Below, one piece after another: positions 37,282 through 45,872 of a DNA stretch of 64,000 nt. This DNA comes from Terrimonas pollutisoli (GTDB lineage: Bacteria; Bacteroidota; Bacteroidia; Chitinophagales; Chitinophagaceae). Location of the stretch: positions 434,001-498,000 of the forward strand of contig NZ_JARKNA010000001.1 in assembly GCF_029360765.1 (NCBI RefSeq), in the 5' to 3' direction. Position numbers and translations under genes: made by a program. The notes beneath the pieces were generated by a model, which made no database searches, was not told the DNA's origin, and worked only from the letters and a program-made list of their open reading frames with translations. The first letter of the stretch is position 1, and every line of letters starts with the position of its first letter.

Positions 37282-37631
37282 TTAATTCAGAGCAAGTGGA
37301 GGAACCAAATGCGGAAGATGAACAATATATGCCATGTAAATACAATCAGGCGCCCAAAAAGTGGTATCAAAACCAAGCACAACATTAGCAATCTGGGAGA
37401 GACAGATACCTGCCGGAAAACGTTTTTAGGACTTGGTGTCCAGGAAAACAGGTTAGTGGAGTTGGATGCCCAAATCCCATGCCCGGTGGTAAACTGGTAA
37501 TACTTATTCCCATCTTTTACCAGCGAAGAGGGATCATGCGACCGAATAGACCCATCTAAAGCAAAGGCAGGAAAACGTAATAAAAAAACGATTGCTGTAA
37601 TAGCAAAAAAGAGTGAGAACTTAGATTTCAT
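37282..37631 (-). pseudogene. Truncated, frameshifted GH43 arabinanase gene
   Basis: Starts with a good signal peptide (MKSKFSLFFAITAIVFLLRF) and the GH43 opening SHDPSSLVKDGNKYYQFTTG with the catalytic Asp. After SPKNVF the homology moves to another frame (FPAGICLSQIANVV, GFDTTFWAPDCIYM), a one-base indel near 37418. It then runs into unrelated residues and a TAA at 37282. Only the first of five blades survives. Confidence 0.82.
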
Positions 37632-37691
37632 ATATGCAAGCTTTAATTGATGACAATCGCTATTGAATTCCGTGGGGGTTAATGGTCGCAT

Positions 37692-38121
37692 CTTACTGAG
37701 CCAGGCATGCTCGTTTCTTCAAAGGGGTTTATGGCCTTATATGCTTATTGCTTCAAACTATTCGTCAATCATTTAGAAAAAGTATAGGAGAAAAAATTCC
37801 AATCGTTTAATGAAAACTGTTACTTGATTTAACGAGTATAAAAATAGTTTTTAGAAATTTTATCTGCTCTGCAAATCCTATCAAACTTTCTTTAAATCAT
37901 CTCAACTTGAGCATCAAAAAAGTTGTCTGCGTTTTAATAGTATGTAAAAAAAGTCTGAGCAGACAAAAAGAGTGCAGTAACCACGCAGTAAATAGGGCTA
38001 TCATGCCTGTTGCTATTAAGTATCCATTACAAGCTGCTATCGAACAGGAATCTCAGGCTTGTCAACTGGCAATGGAGGTAAAACATTTAAAACGGCTTAC
38101 TTTCAGGAATCGAAAATCACT
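37692..38121. other. Intergenic region without an accepted gene
   Basis: 430 bases between the GH43 remnant and the frameshifted HATPase-like gene. AT-rich. A plus-strand open frame (37907-38329) overlaps the HATPase-like gene on the other strand and has no recognisable domain. No hairpin or repeat stood out. Confidence 0.4.
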
Positions 38122-38558
38122 TCAATTAATCATTGGCAAATTCACAAAACCAAAACGAATCGACGTCATACTTTTACGAAAATTGTTGACACTGACAGAC
38201 CCAAACATTTTTTCGACAATGGGTTGCAATTGGCTTATTTCGTTTTTCACAGCAGAAAAATATCGCATGACGTTGCTTCCTTTAATTCCAGCATCACAAC
38301 GTTACCATAGGTTTTTGCGGATAGCCTGATACAACTGTCCTTTGCATGGGTAACAACGGCGGAAAGTAAACCACTGAGCACGGTAGCAAACATTTGCAGG
38401 TTGGATGCAATCGTTAAACCCGCCGGGATATCATTAACGAAAAAGCTTCTGTTTGAACAGGCTCGCGGAATAAAAGTCCTGATCAATCTCCCCGTCAATT
38501 CATGGAGCCCGGTCTCAATAAAGATTTGTTCTTTTTCGCTGTAGGAAATGATTGTCAT
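38122..38558 (-). pseudogene. Frameshifted small HATPase-like (histidine-kinase ATPase fold) gene
   Basis: From the ATG at 38558 the frame encodes MTIISYSEKEQIFIETGLHE, RSFFVNDIPAGL, an ASNLQMFATVLSGLLSAVV segment and IRLSAKTYGNVVMLEL. It resembles the ATP-binding half of a histidine kinase without the phospho-acceptor domain. It stops at 38247 in one frame. The next frame continues sensibly (AVKNEISQLQPIVEKMFGSV, then MTSIRFGFVNLPMIN) to a TGA at 38122. A single small indel near 38255-38265 therefore breaks a gene of about 145 codons. The role of intact relatives is unknown to me. Confidence 0.65.
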
Positions 38559-39046
38559 AACATAGACATTTAAGAATAATAAAAAATAATTCTGAATTAA
38601 CCAGCTTTTATATCGAATGTTTTGATGATACCATAGGGTACCTTTGCTGTTGGAAACAAAGAAAAATCCTTTGGAAAAAATGACTGCTTCATTCTTCCCG
38701 GGAGATCGTTTTGATAATACTTCGTTGTCGACAATCAATTACAAAGAATTACCAATAGGATCGATGCCTTGTAGCCTTTTTAAATGAAATGAGCCATAAA
38801 AATTTTCGAGCATCCCGATAGCTATCGGGACCATTTGCCCAAAAAGCAATAAAAAATATACAAATGAAATAATACTCTTGAAACTCTTTTGACTCCGCCG
38901 TTCTTACTGCGAAGTTGTATCCAGGTTGTTTAACCATCAGCGCCTAGCTATATTAAGACACTCAAAAATGATTTTAGGGCGACTCACATATTTAATTTTT
39001 TTTTGGACTACACATCTAAATACGCCATCAGTCTTTAAGAATCCTC
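38559..39046. other. Intergenic region with a perfect palindrome
   Basis: 488 bases between the HATPase-like gene and direct repeat copy 2. No gene recognised. It holds the 18-bp palindrome at 38813-38830. Confidence 0.4.
38813..38830. repeat. 18-bp perfect palindrome
   Basis: TCCCGATAGCTATCGGGA equals its own reverse complement. It has no T-tract, so it is more likely a dispersed palindromic unit than a terminator. Confidence 0.6.
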
Positions 39047-39404
39047 GTGATTTTGGGTTTTTAAAAAATAAGTGTCAATTTTACAAGTATCTGGAAAGGG
39101 CCAAAAAAAAAGCCCTTTTCAAAAATTGAAATTTAAACAGATAACAAAACGGGAACTATGGTGAAGGACCGCCATGCGACTGACCGGCATGTTACCAGAG
39201 AAACGGGATTGGCAGGCAAAGCCGCCGGTCGGGATAAATTATGGCAAGTCATCAGCATATGATTATCGTTAAGCAATCTGGAAAATAGCAGATGTGAAAT
39301 TGATACATTTTTTTTTATAGCTATCATCAAATCGTATCAAAGTTTCGACGTATACGTTCATTGTGCCAGGATGATATTTTAAACGCCTTATTGGTTAGTT
39401 TATA
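39047..39404. repeat. Long direct repeat, copy 2 (sensor kinase upstream region)
   Basis: About 358 bases matching 31917-32273 in the same orientation with an offset of 7130-7131. It ends 30 bases before the kinase start. It includes a candidate operator at 39071-39087 and the A-run hairpin just after it. Confidence 0.9.
39071..39087. promoter_or_regulatory. Candidate AraR operator, repeat copy 2
   Basis: Identical to the 17-base site at 31941-31957. It lies ~350 bases upstream of the kinase gene, so it may be a passenger of the duplication and not a working site here. Confidence 0.35.
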
Positions 39405-39433
39405 TTTATAATTTTACAGTAATACACTATCCC

Positions 39434-42400
39434 TTGATCTGTAAAACAACGATTCTTGCCACACTACTTATCATCGTTACCAGCACCGCTGGTCAATCTT
39501 ACTATTTCCGTCATTACCAGGTAGAAAATGGATTGTCTAACAATGCGGTTATATGCAGCGTACAGGATAAAAAAGGATTTCTATGGTTTGGCACCAAAGA
39601 CGGGTTGAACCGCTTTGACGGCTATTCCTTCAAAGTGTTTCGAACAGAACCAGGCAAAAAAGGCAGCCTGGGAAATAATTTCGTCCAAAGCTTATTCGAA
39701 GATCAAAACGGCGTTCTATGGGTAGGCACTGAAAAAGGATTATATCAATACGATGCCGTTTATGAGCGATTCAGTTTGGTGCCGGCTACGGCCAATCTAC
39801 CGATCCGGGAAGTGACCGCCAATGGCAAAGGTTACCTTTGGTTTATTAACGGCTTAACGCTTATACGGTATCATCTTGCCAGAAAAACGCTGGAGCAATA
39901 CCCATTAGACCGCTATTTTGAAGCCACATCCATTTGCTATTCCGGTGACAGCTTATGGATAGCTACATCCAAAGGTTTTTTGAAAAAATACAATCCTGTC
40001 ACCAACTCCTTTTCAAGTTATAATCTGTTTGCCCATTCCCATTCCTCTACACTAACATGGATTGAAAAAATTTACAGCACTTCCGGCGGAAAGATTTTAG
40101 CAGGTACTGCCAATGAAGGAGTAAAATTATTTGACCCTGCCACCGGCGATTACCAAAATATCATTACGCAAAACACAGATAAAACCGCCCTGTTTGTTCG
40201 TAATTTTTTGCAAACCTCTGCGGAGGAATACTGGATCGCCACAGAATCGGGGATCTATATTTATAACGAACGCACCAAAAAGATCATCAATCTGAGAAAA
40301 ATCTATAATGATCCCTATTCTATTTCGGACAATGCTATTTACACGTTTACCAAAGACCGGGAAGGCGGCATTTGGACCGGCACTTATTTTGGCGGCATTA
40401 ATTATTATCCGAAACAATACACCGCATTTGAAAAAATAACGCCGCGGAACGATGAAAATAGCTTAAGTGGTAATGTGGTCCGCGAAATCAGGGAAGATAA
40501 AGAAGGTCATCTTTGGATTGGTACAGAAGATGCCGGATTGAATAAACTGGATAGAAAAACAGGACGGATCACCCAGTTCAAACCCACAGGTGAAAAAGGA
40601 AGCATTACTTACTCCAACATTCACGGCCTGCTGGTAAACGGCGATGAATTATGGGTTGGAACTTTTGAGCATGGCATTGATATCCTGAACATCAACACCG
40701 GAAAAGTAGTGCGTCATTACTCCAGCAATGAACGACCCTCTTTAAAAAGCAATTTCATCTACTGCATGTACCTGACACCTGCAAAGGAGATCCTCATTGG
40801 CACCACTATTGGCGCCTACAAATACAACCCGGGGACGGACGATTTTGAGCTACTGCCAGGAATGCCTTTGTATAATTGGTACACCTCTCTTTTAATGGAC
40901 TCTGCAGGTGTTATCTGGGCCAGCACATTTAGAAATGGCATTAATTTTTATGATACCAGAACCGGCAAGAGCGGCAACATCCTGCATGATGAAAAAAAGA
41001 AGAATAGCTTGTGCAGCGACCGGGTGAACTGTGTATTTGAAGACAAAAGAAAAAACCTTTGGTTTGCCACAGAAGATGGTCTTTCTAAATTCAACAAAAA
41101 GACGAATTCGTTTAAAAACTACACGATAAGGGAAGGCTTGCCAAGCAATTTTACCATCAGTATACTGGAAGATGAAAACAACCGCCTCTGGATCAGCACC
41201 ACCAAAGGACTGGTGGCTTTGAATCCGGACACTGATGAAATAATGGTATATACAAAGGCCAATGGACTGCTGACCGATCAGTTTAACTTCAGCTCGGGCT
41301 TTAAAGACGCATCAGGGCGCATGTATTTTGGCAGCGCCAAGGGATTGATCAGTTTTAAGCCTACCGAATTTTTAAAGGATTACTTTACCCCACCTTGTTA
41401 TATTACCGGCTTCCAGGTAAACAACAAAGAGCTTACAAATGGTAAAGAAAACTCGCCGCTGAAAAAATCCATCACTTATACTGACAAGATTGTTTTGCCT
41501 TATGATCAATCTACCTTCAGCATTGACTTTGCGGCCTTGAGTTATACTGCTCCCGAAATGCTGAAATATGCATATAAAATGGAAGGACTTGATGAAGACT
41601 GGACCTATCTTAAAATAAACAGGAAAGCCTATTTCACAGGGCTCTCTCCCGGAACTTATACTTTTAAAGTAAAAGCGGCTAATAGCGGCGGCGATTGGAA
41701 TGTAAAAGAGTCAACACTTATTATTGAAATATTACCGCCCTGGTGGTTGAGCAGGTGGGCCTATGGTTTGTACGCCGTTTTAATAGCTTCTTTCATTTAT
41801 TATTTATTCCGCAGTTACCATCTCAGGATCAAAGAAAGAAACCGCCGTAAAATGGAGCAGCTGGAATTGCATAAAGAGAAAGAGTTATACGAAGCCAAGA
41901 TGGATTTTTTTACCAATGTGGCGCATGAGATAAGAACCCCTTTAACCCTGATCAAAGGTCCGCTGGAAAAGGTGGTGAAAAAAGCCGGTGACATGCCTGA
42001 GATTAAAGATAGTCTTCGCATCATGGAAAAAAATACCAGCCGGCTGGTTGATCTTACCAATCAATTGCTCGACTTCAGGCAAACGGAGATAAAAGGATTT
42101 AGTTTAAGTTTTACCAAAGAAAACATTAGTGAGATTGTTGAAGATATTTTTGCCAGTTTTAAGCCGTTGGCTGAAAAAAAGAATCTTGATTTTAGTTTGG
42201 CAGTGCTTCCAAAGAATGTTGTTGCGCTGATCGACGTGGAAGCCTTTAATAAAATTCTGACCAACCTGTTGGGTAATGCGGTAAAATATGCTCAAACAAA
42301 AGTAGAAGTTGAATTATTACCTCTTTGTGAGGACGATAAATTTTTTACCATTCAACTAAAAAATGATGGCTACCTCATTCCCTATGAGATGAAGGAAAAA

Positions 42401-42643
42401 ATTTTTGAACCTTTTTTCCGGCTTAAGGAGACGGAAAAACAAAAAGGAACGGGCATCGGCCTTGCTCTATCCCGCTCACTGACCCAATTGCATAAAGGAT
42501 TTCTCGAATTAAAAAGGCCGGAAAATGGAATGAATGTTTTTTCTTTGATGATGCCTTTTAACCAGGATGGCGTTGAAACCAAAGATGAAGTGAAACCTGT
42601 AATGAAACAAGATAATGAAACCACTGATATTACTGGTAGATGA
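39434..42643 (+). CDS. Sensor histidine kinase with two-component regulator propeller (HTCS-type input and kinase domains)
   Basis: 1069 residues. No ATG fits; the frame starts at a TTG that gives a good signal peptide (ends STAGQ). Regulator-propeller blades (repeats such as WFGTKDGLNRFD, WVGTEKGLY, WIGTEDAGLNKLD) fill about residues 25-640. A Y_Y_Y domain follows (about 690-760), then a membrane helix (about 769-793), HisKA with the phospho-acceptor in HEIRTPL (His831), and HATPase with GTGIGLALS. Unlike full hybrid HTCS proteins it ends after the kinase domain. The receiver and AraC domains are in the next gene, which overlaps by 29 bases. It probably senses an arabinan or galactan oligosaccharide in the periplasm. 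Confidence 0.9.
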   Translation: MICKTTILATLLIIVTSTAGQSYYFRHYQVENGLSNNAVICSVQDKKGFLWFGTKDGLNRFDGYSFKVFRTEPGKKGSLGNNFVQSLFEDQNGVLWVGTEKGLYQYDAVYERFSLVPATANLPIREVTANGKGYLWFINGLTLIRYHLARKTLEQYPLDRYFEATSICYSGDSLWIATSKGFLKKYNPVTNSFSSYNLFAHSHSSTLTWIEKIYSTSGGKILAGTANEGVKLFDPATGDYQNIITQNTDKTALFVRNFLQTSAEEYWIATESGIYIYNERTKKIINLRKIYNDPYSISDNAIYTFTKDREGGIWTGTYFGGINYYPKQYTAFEKITPRNDENSLSGNVVREIREDKEGHLWIGTEDAGLNKLDRKTGRITQFKPTGEKGSITYSNIHGLLVNGDELWVGTFEHGIDILNINTGKVVRHYSSNERPSLKSNFIYCMYLTPAKEILIGTTIGAYKYNPGTDDFELLPGMPLYNWYTSLLMDSAGVIWASTFRNGINFYDTRTGKSGNILHDEKKKNSLCSDRVNCVFEDKRKNLWFATEDGLSKFNKKTNSFKNYTIREGLPSNFTISILEDENNRLWISTTKGLVALNPDTDEIMVYTKANGLLTDQFNFSSGFKDASGRMYFGSAKGLISFKPTEFLKDYFTPPCYITGFQVNNKELTNGKENSPLKKSITYTDKIVLPYDQSTFSIDFAALSYTAPEMLKYAYKMEGLDEDWTYLKINRKAYFTGLSPGTYTFKVKAANSGGDWNVKESTLIIEILPPWWLSRWAYGLYAVLIASFIYYLFRSYHLRIKERNRRKMEQLELHKEKELYEAKMDFFTNVAHEIRTPLTLIKGPLEKVVKKAGDMPEIKDSLRIMEKNTSRLVDLTNQLLDFRQTEIKGFSLSFTKENISEIVEDIFASFKPLAEKKNLDFSLAVLPKNVVALIDVEAFNKILTNLLGNAVKYAQTKVEVELLPLCEDDKFFTIQLKNDGYLIPYEMKEKIFEPFFRLKETEKQKGTGIGLALSRSLTQLHKGFLELKRPENGMNVFSLMMPFNQDGVETKDEVKPVMKQDNETTDITGR

Positions 42644-43388
42644 TAATGATGAAATACTGGAGTTTCTTGAACATGAGCTGAACGAGAAATACAGTATCAT
42701 CAAGGCCCTGAACGGGGAGGAGGCTCTCGGTTTATTGGGTGCGAATGCTGTTCAGCTGGTGATATCTGATGTAATGATGCCGGTTATGGATGGGTTTGAA
42801 CTTTGCAGGCTAATCAAATCAAACTTTGAGTATAGCCATATTCCCGTTATCCTGCTTACAGCACGAAATACCCTGCAATCAAAAATTGAAGGGCTTGAAT
42901 TGGGCGCCGATGCCTATATTGAAAAACCTTTTTCGCCGGAATACCTGCAGGTGCAAATATCGAACCTGCTGACCAACCGCAATAAGATCAAAGAGTATTT
43001 TGCGAGTTCGCCACTGGTGCATATAAAAAGCATCGCTTATTCCAAGGCGGATGAATTATTCCTGGAAAAAGTGAATGACTGCATCGCCAAAAACCTGGAG
43101 GATACGGAATTGGATGTAGAAAAACTGGCAAAACTCATGAACATGAGCAAGCCAACATTATACCGTAAGATCAAATCCCTGTCTGATCTTTCGCCTAATG
43201 AATTGATCAATATAACAAGGCTAAAGAAAGCAGCAGAGCTGTTATTAGAAGGAAAATATAAAATATATGAGGTAGCCGATTTGGTAGGTTACGCATCTCA
43301 AACCAACTTTGGAAGAAATTTTTTAAAACAGTTTGGCATGACGCCGTCAGACTATTTAAACATGAAAGAAGCAGAGAAAAATAAATAA
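42615..43388 (+). CDS. Response regulator with receiver and AraC-type DNA-binding domains
   Basis: 257 residues. The receiver domain (about 3-120) has the acidic pair DD at 9-10, the phospho-acceptor Asp52 in ISDVMMP, Thr in LLTAR and Lys in EKPFSP. A linker leads to an AraC-family double helix-turn-helix (about 155-250), ending with YASQTNFGRNFLKQFGMTPS. The gene starts inside the last 29 bases of the kinase gene, so the two are translationally coupled and form a split version of a hybrid two-component system. Likely target: the arabinan/galactan genes upstream. Confidence 0.92.
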   Translation: MKPLILLVDDNDEILEFLEHELNEKYSIIKALNGEEALGLLGANAVQLVISDVMMPVMDGFELCRLIKSNFEYSHIPVILLTARNTLQSKIEGLELGADAYIEKPFSPEYLQVQISNLLTNRNKIKEYFASSPLVHIKSIAYSKADELFLEKVNDCIAKNLEDTELDVEKLAKLMNMSKPTLYRKIKSLSDLSPNELINITRLKKAAELLLEGKYKIYEVADLVGYASQTNFGRNFLKQFGMTPSDYLNMKEAEKNK

Positions 43389-43409
43389 ACCAACAGATAA
43401 ACCAAGACT

Positions 43410-44111
43410 ATGACGAAATATCAAAAGCAAACAAGAATACTGGCGGCTGTGGATTGTATCATTTTCGGATTTGATGGGGAAGTTCTTAAATTATTGCTCA
43501 TACAACGTGATTTTGAACCGGAGAGGGGTAAATGGAGCCTGATGGGCGGATTTATCCAGCCTAACGAAGGTCCTGATAATGCGGCAACCCGTATTTTGAA
43601 AGCGTTGACAGGGTTGGAGGGAGTGTATCTTGAGCAGCTGTTTACCTTCGGCGACCCATCCAGGGATCCGATGGAAAGAACTTTATCGATAGCCTATTTT
43701 GCGCTGATCGATATTCATCAGTATGAGAAACAACTGAGCGAAGAATACCATGCCGAATGGTTCCCCCTGAACAAAATACCCGATCTGATATTTGACCATA
43801 AGCAAATGGTAAAAATGGCCCAGGAGAAGCTGCGTTATAAAGCGGCACTTCATCCTTTGTTATTTGAATTGCTGCCAAAAAAGTTTACACTTCCCCAATT
43901 GCAAAGCCTTTATGAATCGGTATATGATGCGGAATTTGATAAGCGAAATTTCAGCCGCAAGGTACTCTCCACTTCGCTGTTGATCAAGCTGGGAGAGAAA
44001 GACAAGGCAAGTTCGAGGAAAGGGGCTTTTTATTATAAACTAAACACCAAAAATTACAAGCAAAACTTCCAGGCTTTTCTGAATATCATTCCGAATTCGC
44101 ATCTTTTGTAA
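43410..44111 (+). CDS. araR: NUDIX-domain transcriptional regulator, AraR/NrtR type
   Basis: 233 residues. The N-terminal NUDIX fold (about 8-145) has a degenerate box: GGFIQPNEGPDNAATRILKA at 46-65 lacks the REXXEE catalytic core, so it should bind but not hydrolyse a ligand. The C-terminal winged helix (about 150-230) has FDKRNFSRKVLSTSLL and ends with a GAFYYKL segment, as in the NrtR family. The closest known example is the L-arabinose-responsive repressor of Bacteroides (AraR, BT0354). It lies between the two-component pair and the arabinose operon, 207 bases before the transaldolase start. A 68% similar-looking paralog cannot be quantified here, but one clear paralog is encoded at 57877. 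Confidence 0.85.
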   Translation: MTKYQKQTRILAAVDCIIFGFDGEVLKLLLIQRDFEPERGKWSLMGGFIQPNEGPDNAATRILKALTGLEGVYLEQLFTFGDPSRDPMERTLSIAYFALIDIHQYEKQLSEEYHAEWFPLNKIPDLIFDHKQMVKMAQEKLRYKAALHPLLFELLPKKFTLPQLQSLYESVYDAEFDKRNFSRKVLSTSLLIKLGEKDKASSRKGAFYYKLNTKNYKQNFQAFLNIIPNSHLL

Positions 44112-44151
44112 TTTTTTTTTAACCCGAAAAATTTTTTTATTCCAAATTATA

Positions 44152-44168
44152 AGTGTTAATTTGACACT
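44152..44168. promoter_or_regulatory. Candidate AraR operator before the arabinose operon
   Basis: AGTGTTAATTTGACACT, a near-perfect palindrome (one asymmetric position apart from the centre). TTAATTTG inside it resembles a -7 box with one mismatch. It lies 150 bases before the transaldolase start and 40 bases after the NUDIX regulator gene. Confidence 0.6.
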
Positions 44169-44318
44169 AATTGTCTTGCCGGTATGAACATTCCGCTCAA
44201 AATAGTTACCATATCAACTCTGTTTGTACACAAACAAACCAGCCAGCTCGTAATCCTCAGCAGGCGTTTATTTTCATCTTTTTATCACAGAATAAAGACT
44301 TTATAAATTAAAATCAGC

Positions 44319-44978
44319 ATGAAATTTTTTATTGATACCGCCAACCTTGCGCAAATCAAAGAAGCAAATGAACTGGGCATATTGGATGGCGTTACTACTA
44401 ATCCTTCCCTGATGGCTAAAGAGGGTATCTCCGGACAAGCAGCTATTTTCAAACACTATGAAACCATTTGCAGTATTGTAAATGGAGACATAAGCGCCGA
44501 AGTGATAGCTACGGATGTTGATAACATCATTAAAGAAGGGAAAGCATTGGCGGCCATTCATCCCAATATTGTGGTAAAAGTTCCCATGATAAAGGATGGG
44601 ATAAAAGCCATCAAATGGTTTACCGATAATGGCATTCGTACGAATTGCACATTGGTGTTTTCAGCAGGCCAGGCCATCCTTGCAGCCAAAGCAGGAGCTT
44701 CTTATGTTTCTCCTTTCATTGGCCGTATAGACGACAGCGGATGGGATGGCATGATTCTTATTCAACAGCTTTCCAATATCTATACTATACAGGGATATAA
44801 AACTGAAATATTGGCGGCTTCTATCCGGAACGCCAATCACATTATAAAAGCAGCCGAAGCAGGCGCACATGTTTGCACCTGCCCACTTGATTCGATACTG
44901 GGTTTATTAAAACATCCGCTTACAGATATTGGCCTTGCTAAATTTTTAGATGACGCAAAAAAAATGCAACAGCAATAA
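44319..44978 (+). CDS. Transaldolase / fructose-6-phosphate aldolase family (small form)
   Basis: 219-residue class I aldolase. It starts [20 protein letters not shown] and carries the GVTTNPSL motif and the Schiff-base lysine in VVKVPM (near residue 87). This small form serves as transaldolase in many bacteria; some members are fructose-6-phosphate aldolases. In this operon, next to both transketolase halves, it should recycle pentose phosphates from arabinose. Its TAA overlaps the ATG of the next gene (TAATG), indicating coupling. Confidence 0.92.
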   Translation: MKFFIDTANLAQIKEANELGILDGVTTNPSLMAKEGISGQAAIFKHYETICSIVNGDISAEVIATDVDNIIKEGKALAAIHPNIVVKVPMIKDGIKAIKWFTDNGIRTNCTLVFSAGQAILAAKAGASYVSPFIGRIDDSGWDGMILIQQLSNIYTIQGYKTEILAASIRNANHIIKAAEAGAHVCTCPLDSILGLLKHPLTDIGLAKFLDDAKKMQQQ

Positions 44979-45844
44979 TGGAACTGCAGGAATTAAAAAA
45001 TATAGCTTCACAGGTAAGACGTGATATCGTACGCATGGTACATTCCTGCCAGTCGGGCCATCCCGGCGGTTCTCTCGGCTGTACGGATGTAGTGGTCTCG
45101 CTGTACTTCGATATGATGAAAATAAACGAAGAGAAAGGCGATAATGGTTTTTTAAAGTTTTCCCGCAAAGGTGAAAATGAGGATTTGTTCTTCCTTTCCA
45201 ATGGACATATCTCTCCTTTGTTTTATTCTGTACTGGCACGCCGCGGATATTTTTCAATAGAGGAACTTTCTACATTCCGCAAGATCAATTCAAGGTTGCA
45301 GGGGCACCCCGCTACACACGAGCATCTTCCCGGCATACGTATCGCTTCGGGTTCACTGGGGCAGGGGCTTTCTGTTGCAGCAGGTGCAGCCTATGCGAAG
45401 AAACTAAGAAAAGATGATCGGCTTGTTTATGTATTAATGGGCGATGGCGAGCAACAGGAAGGACAGATATGGGAAGCGGTGCAGTTTGCAGCACATCACG
45501 AATTGGATAACCTTATCGCCATCATTGACTGGAACGGACAACAGATTGACGGACCCACCGAAAAAGTAATGAGCAACAAAGATCTGAAAGCAAAATATGA
45601 AGCTTTTGGATGGTACACGGTTGTACTTTCAAATGGTAACGATATGCAGTTGACAGTGGATGCGCTGAAAGATGCCAAACAAAAGGCAGGCAATGATAAA
45701 CCGGTGCTGGTATTGATGAAGTCAGATATGGGATTTGGCGTGGATTATATGATGGGCACGCATAAATGGCATGGCGCCGCACCAAATGATGAGCAACTGG
45801 AAGCAGCATTGCTTCAATTGCCGGCAACGTTTGGAGATTATTAA
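44978..45844 (+). CDS. Transketolase, N-terminal (thiamine diphosphate-binding) subunit
   Basis: 288 residues, the first half of a split transketolase. The TPP-binding motif GDGEQQEGQIWEA...NLIAIIDWNGQ lies at about 152-190. HPGG near residue 28 and the SGSLGQGLS loop near 128 are conserved. The partner C-terminal subunit is encoded 28 bases downstream. It acts in the non-oxidative pentose phosphate pathway, using xylulose-5-phosphate made by the arabinose enzymes. Confidence 0.93.
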   Translation: MELQELKNIASQVRRDIVRMVHSCQSGHPGGSLGCTDVVVSLYFDMMKINEEKGDNGFLKFSRKGENEDLFFLSNGHISPLFYSVLARRGYFSIEELSTFRKINSRLQGHPATHEHLPGIRIASGSLGQGLSVAAGAAYAKKLRKDDRLVYVLMGDGEQQEGQIWEAVQFAAHHELDNLIAIIDWNGQQIDGPTEKVMSNKDLKAKYEAFGWYTVVLSNGNDMQLTVDALKDAKQKAGNDKPVLVLMKSDMGFGVDYMMGTHKWHGAAPNDEQLEAALLQLPATFGDY

Positions 45845-45872
45845 AACAGACTTCACACTTTTGGAATAACTA

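Noticed and set aside
37907..38329. 140-codon plus-strand open frame
   Set aside because: Its second half lies antisense to the frameshifted HATPase-like gene, whose minus-strand reading makes clear protein sense; the first half has no recognisable feature.
44946..45257. Several long antisense frames over the transketolase and transaldolase genes
   Set aside because: They mirror well-conserved genes on the plus strand and have no features of their own.
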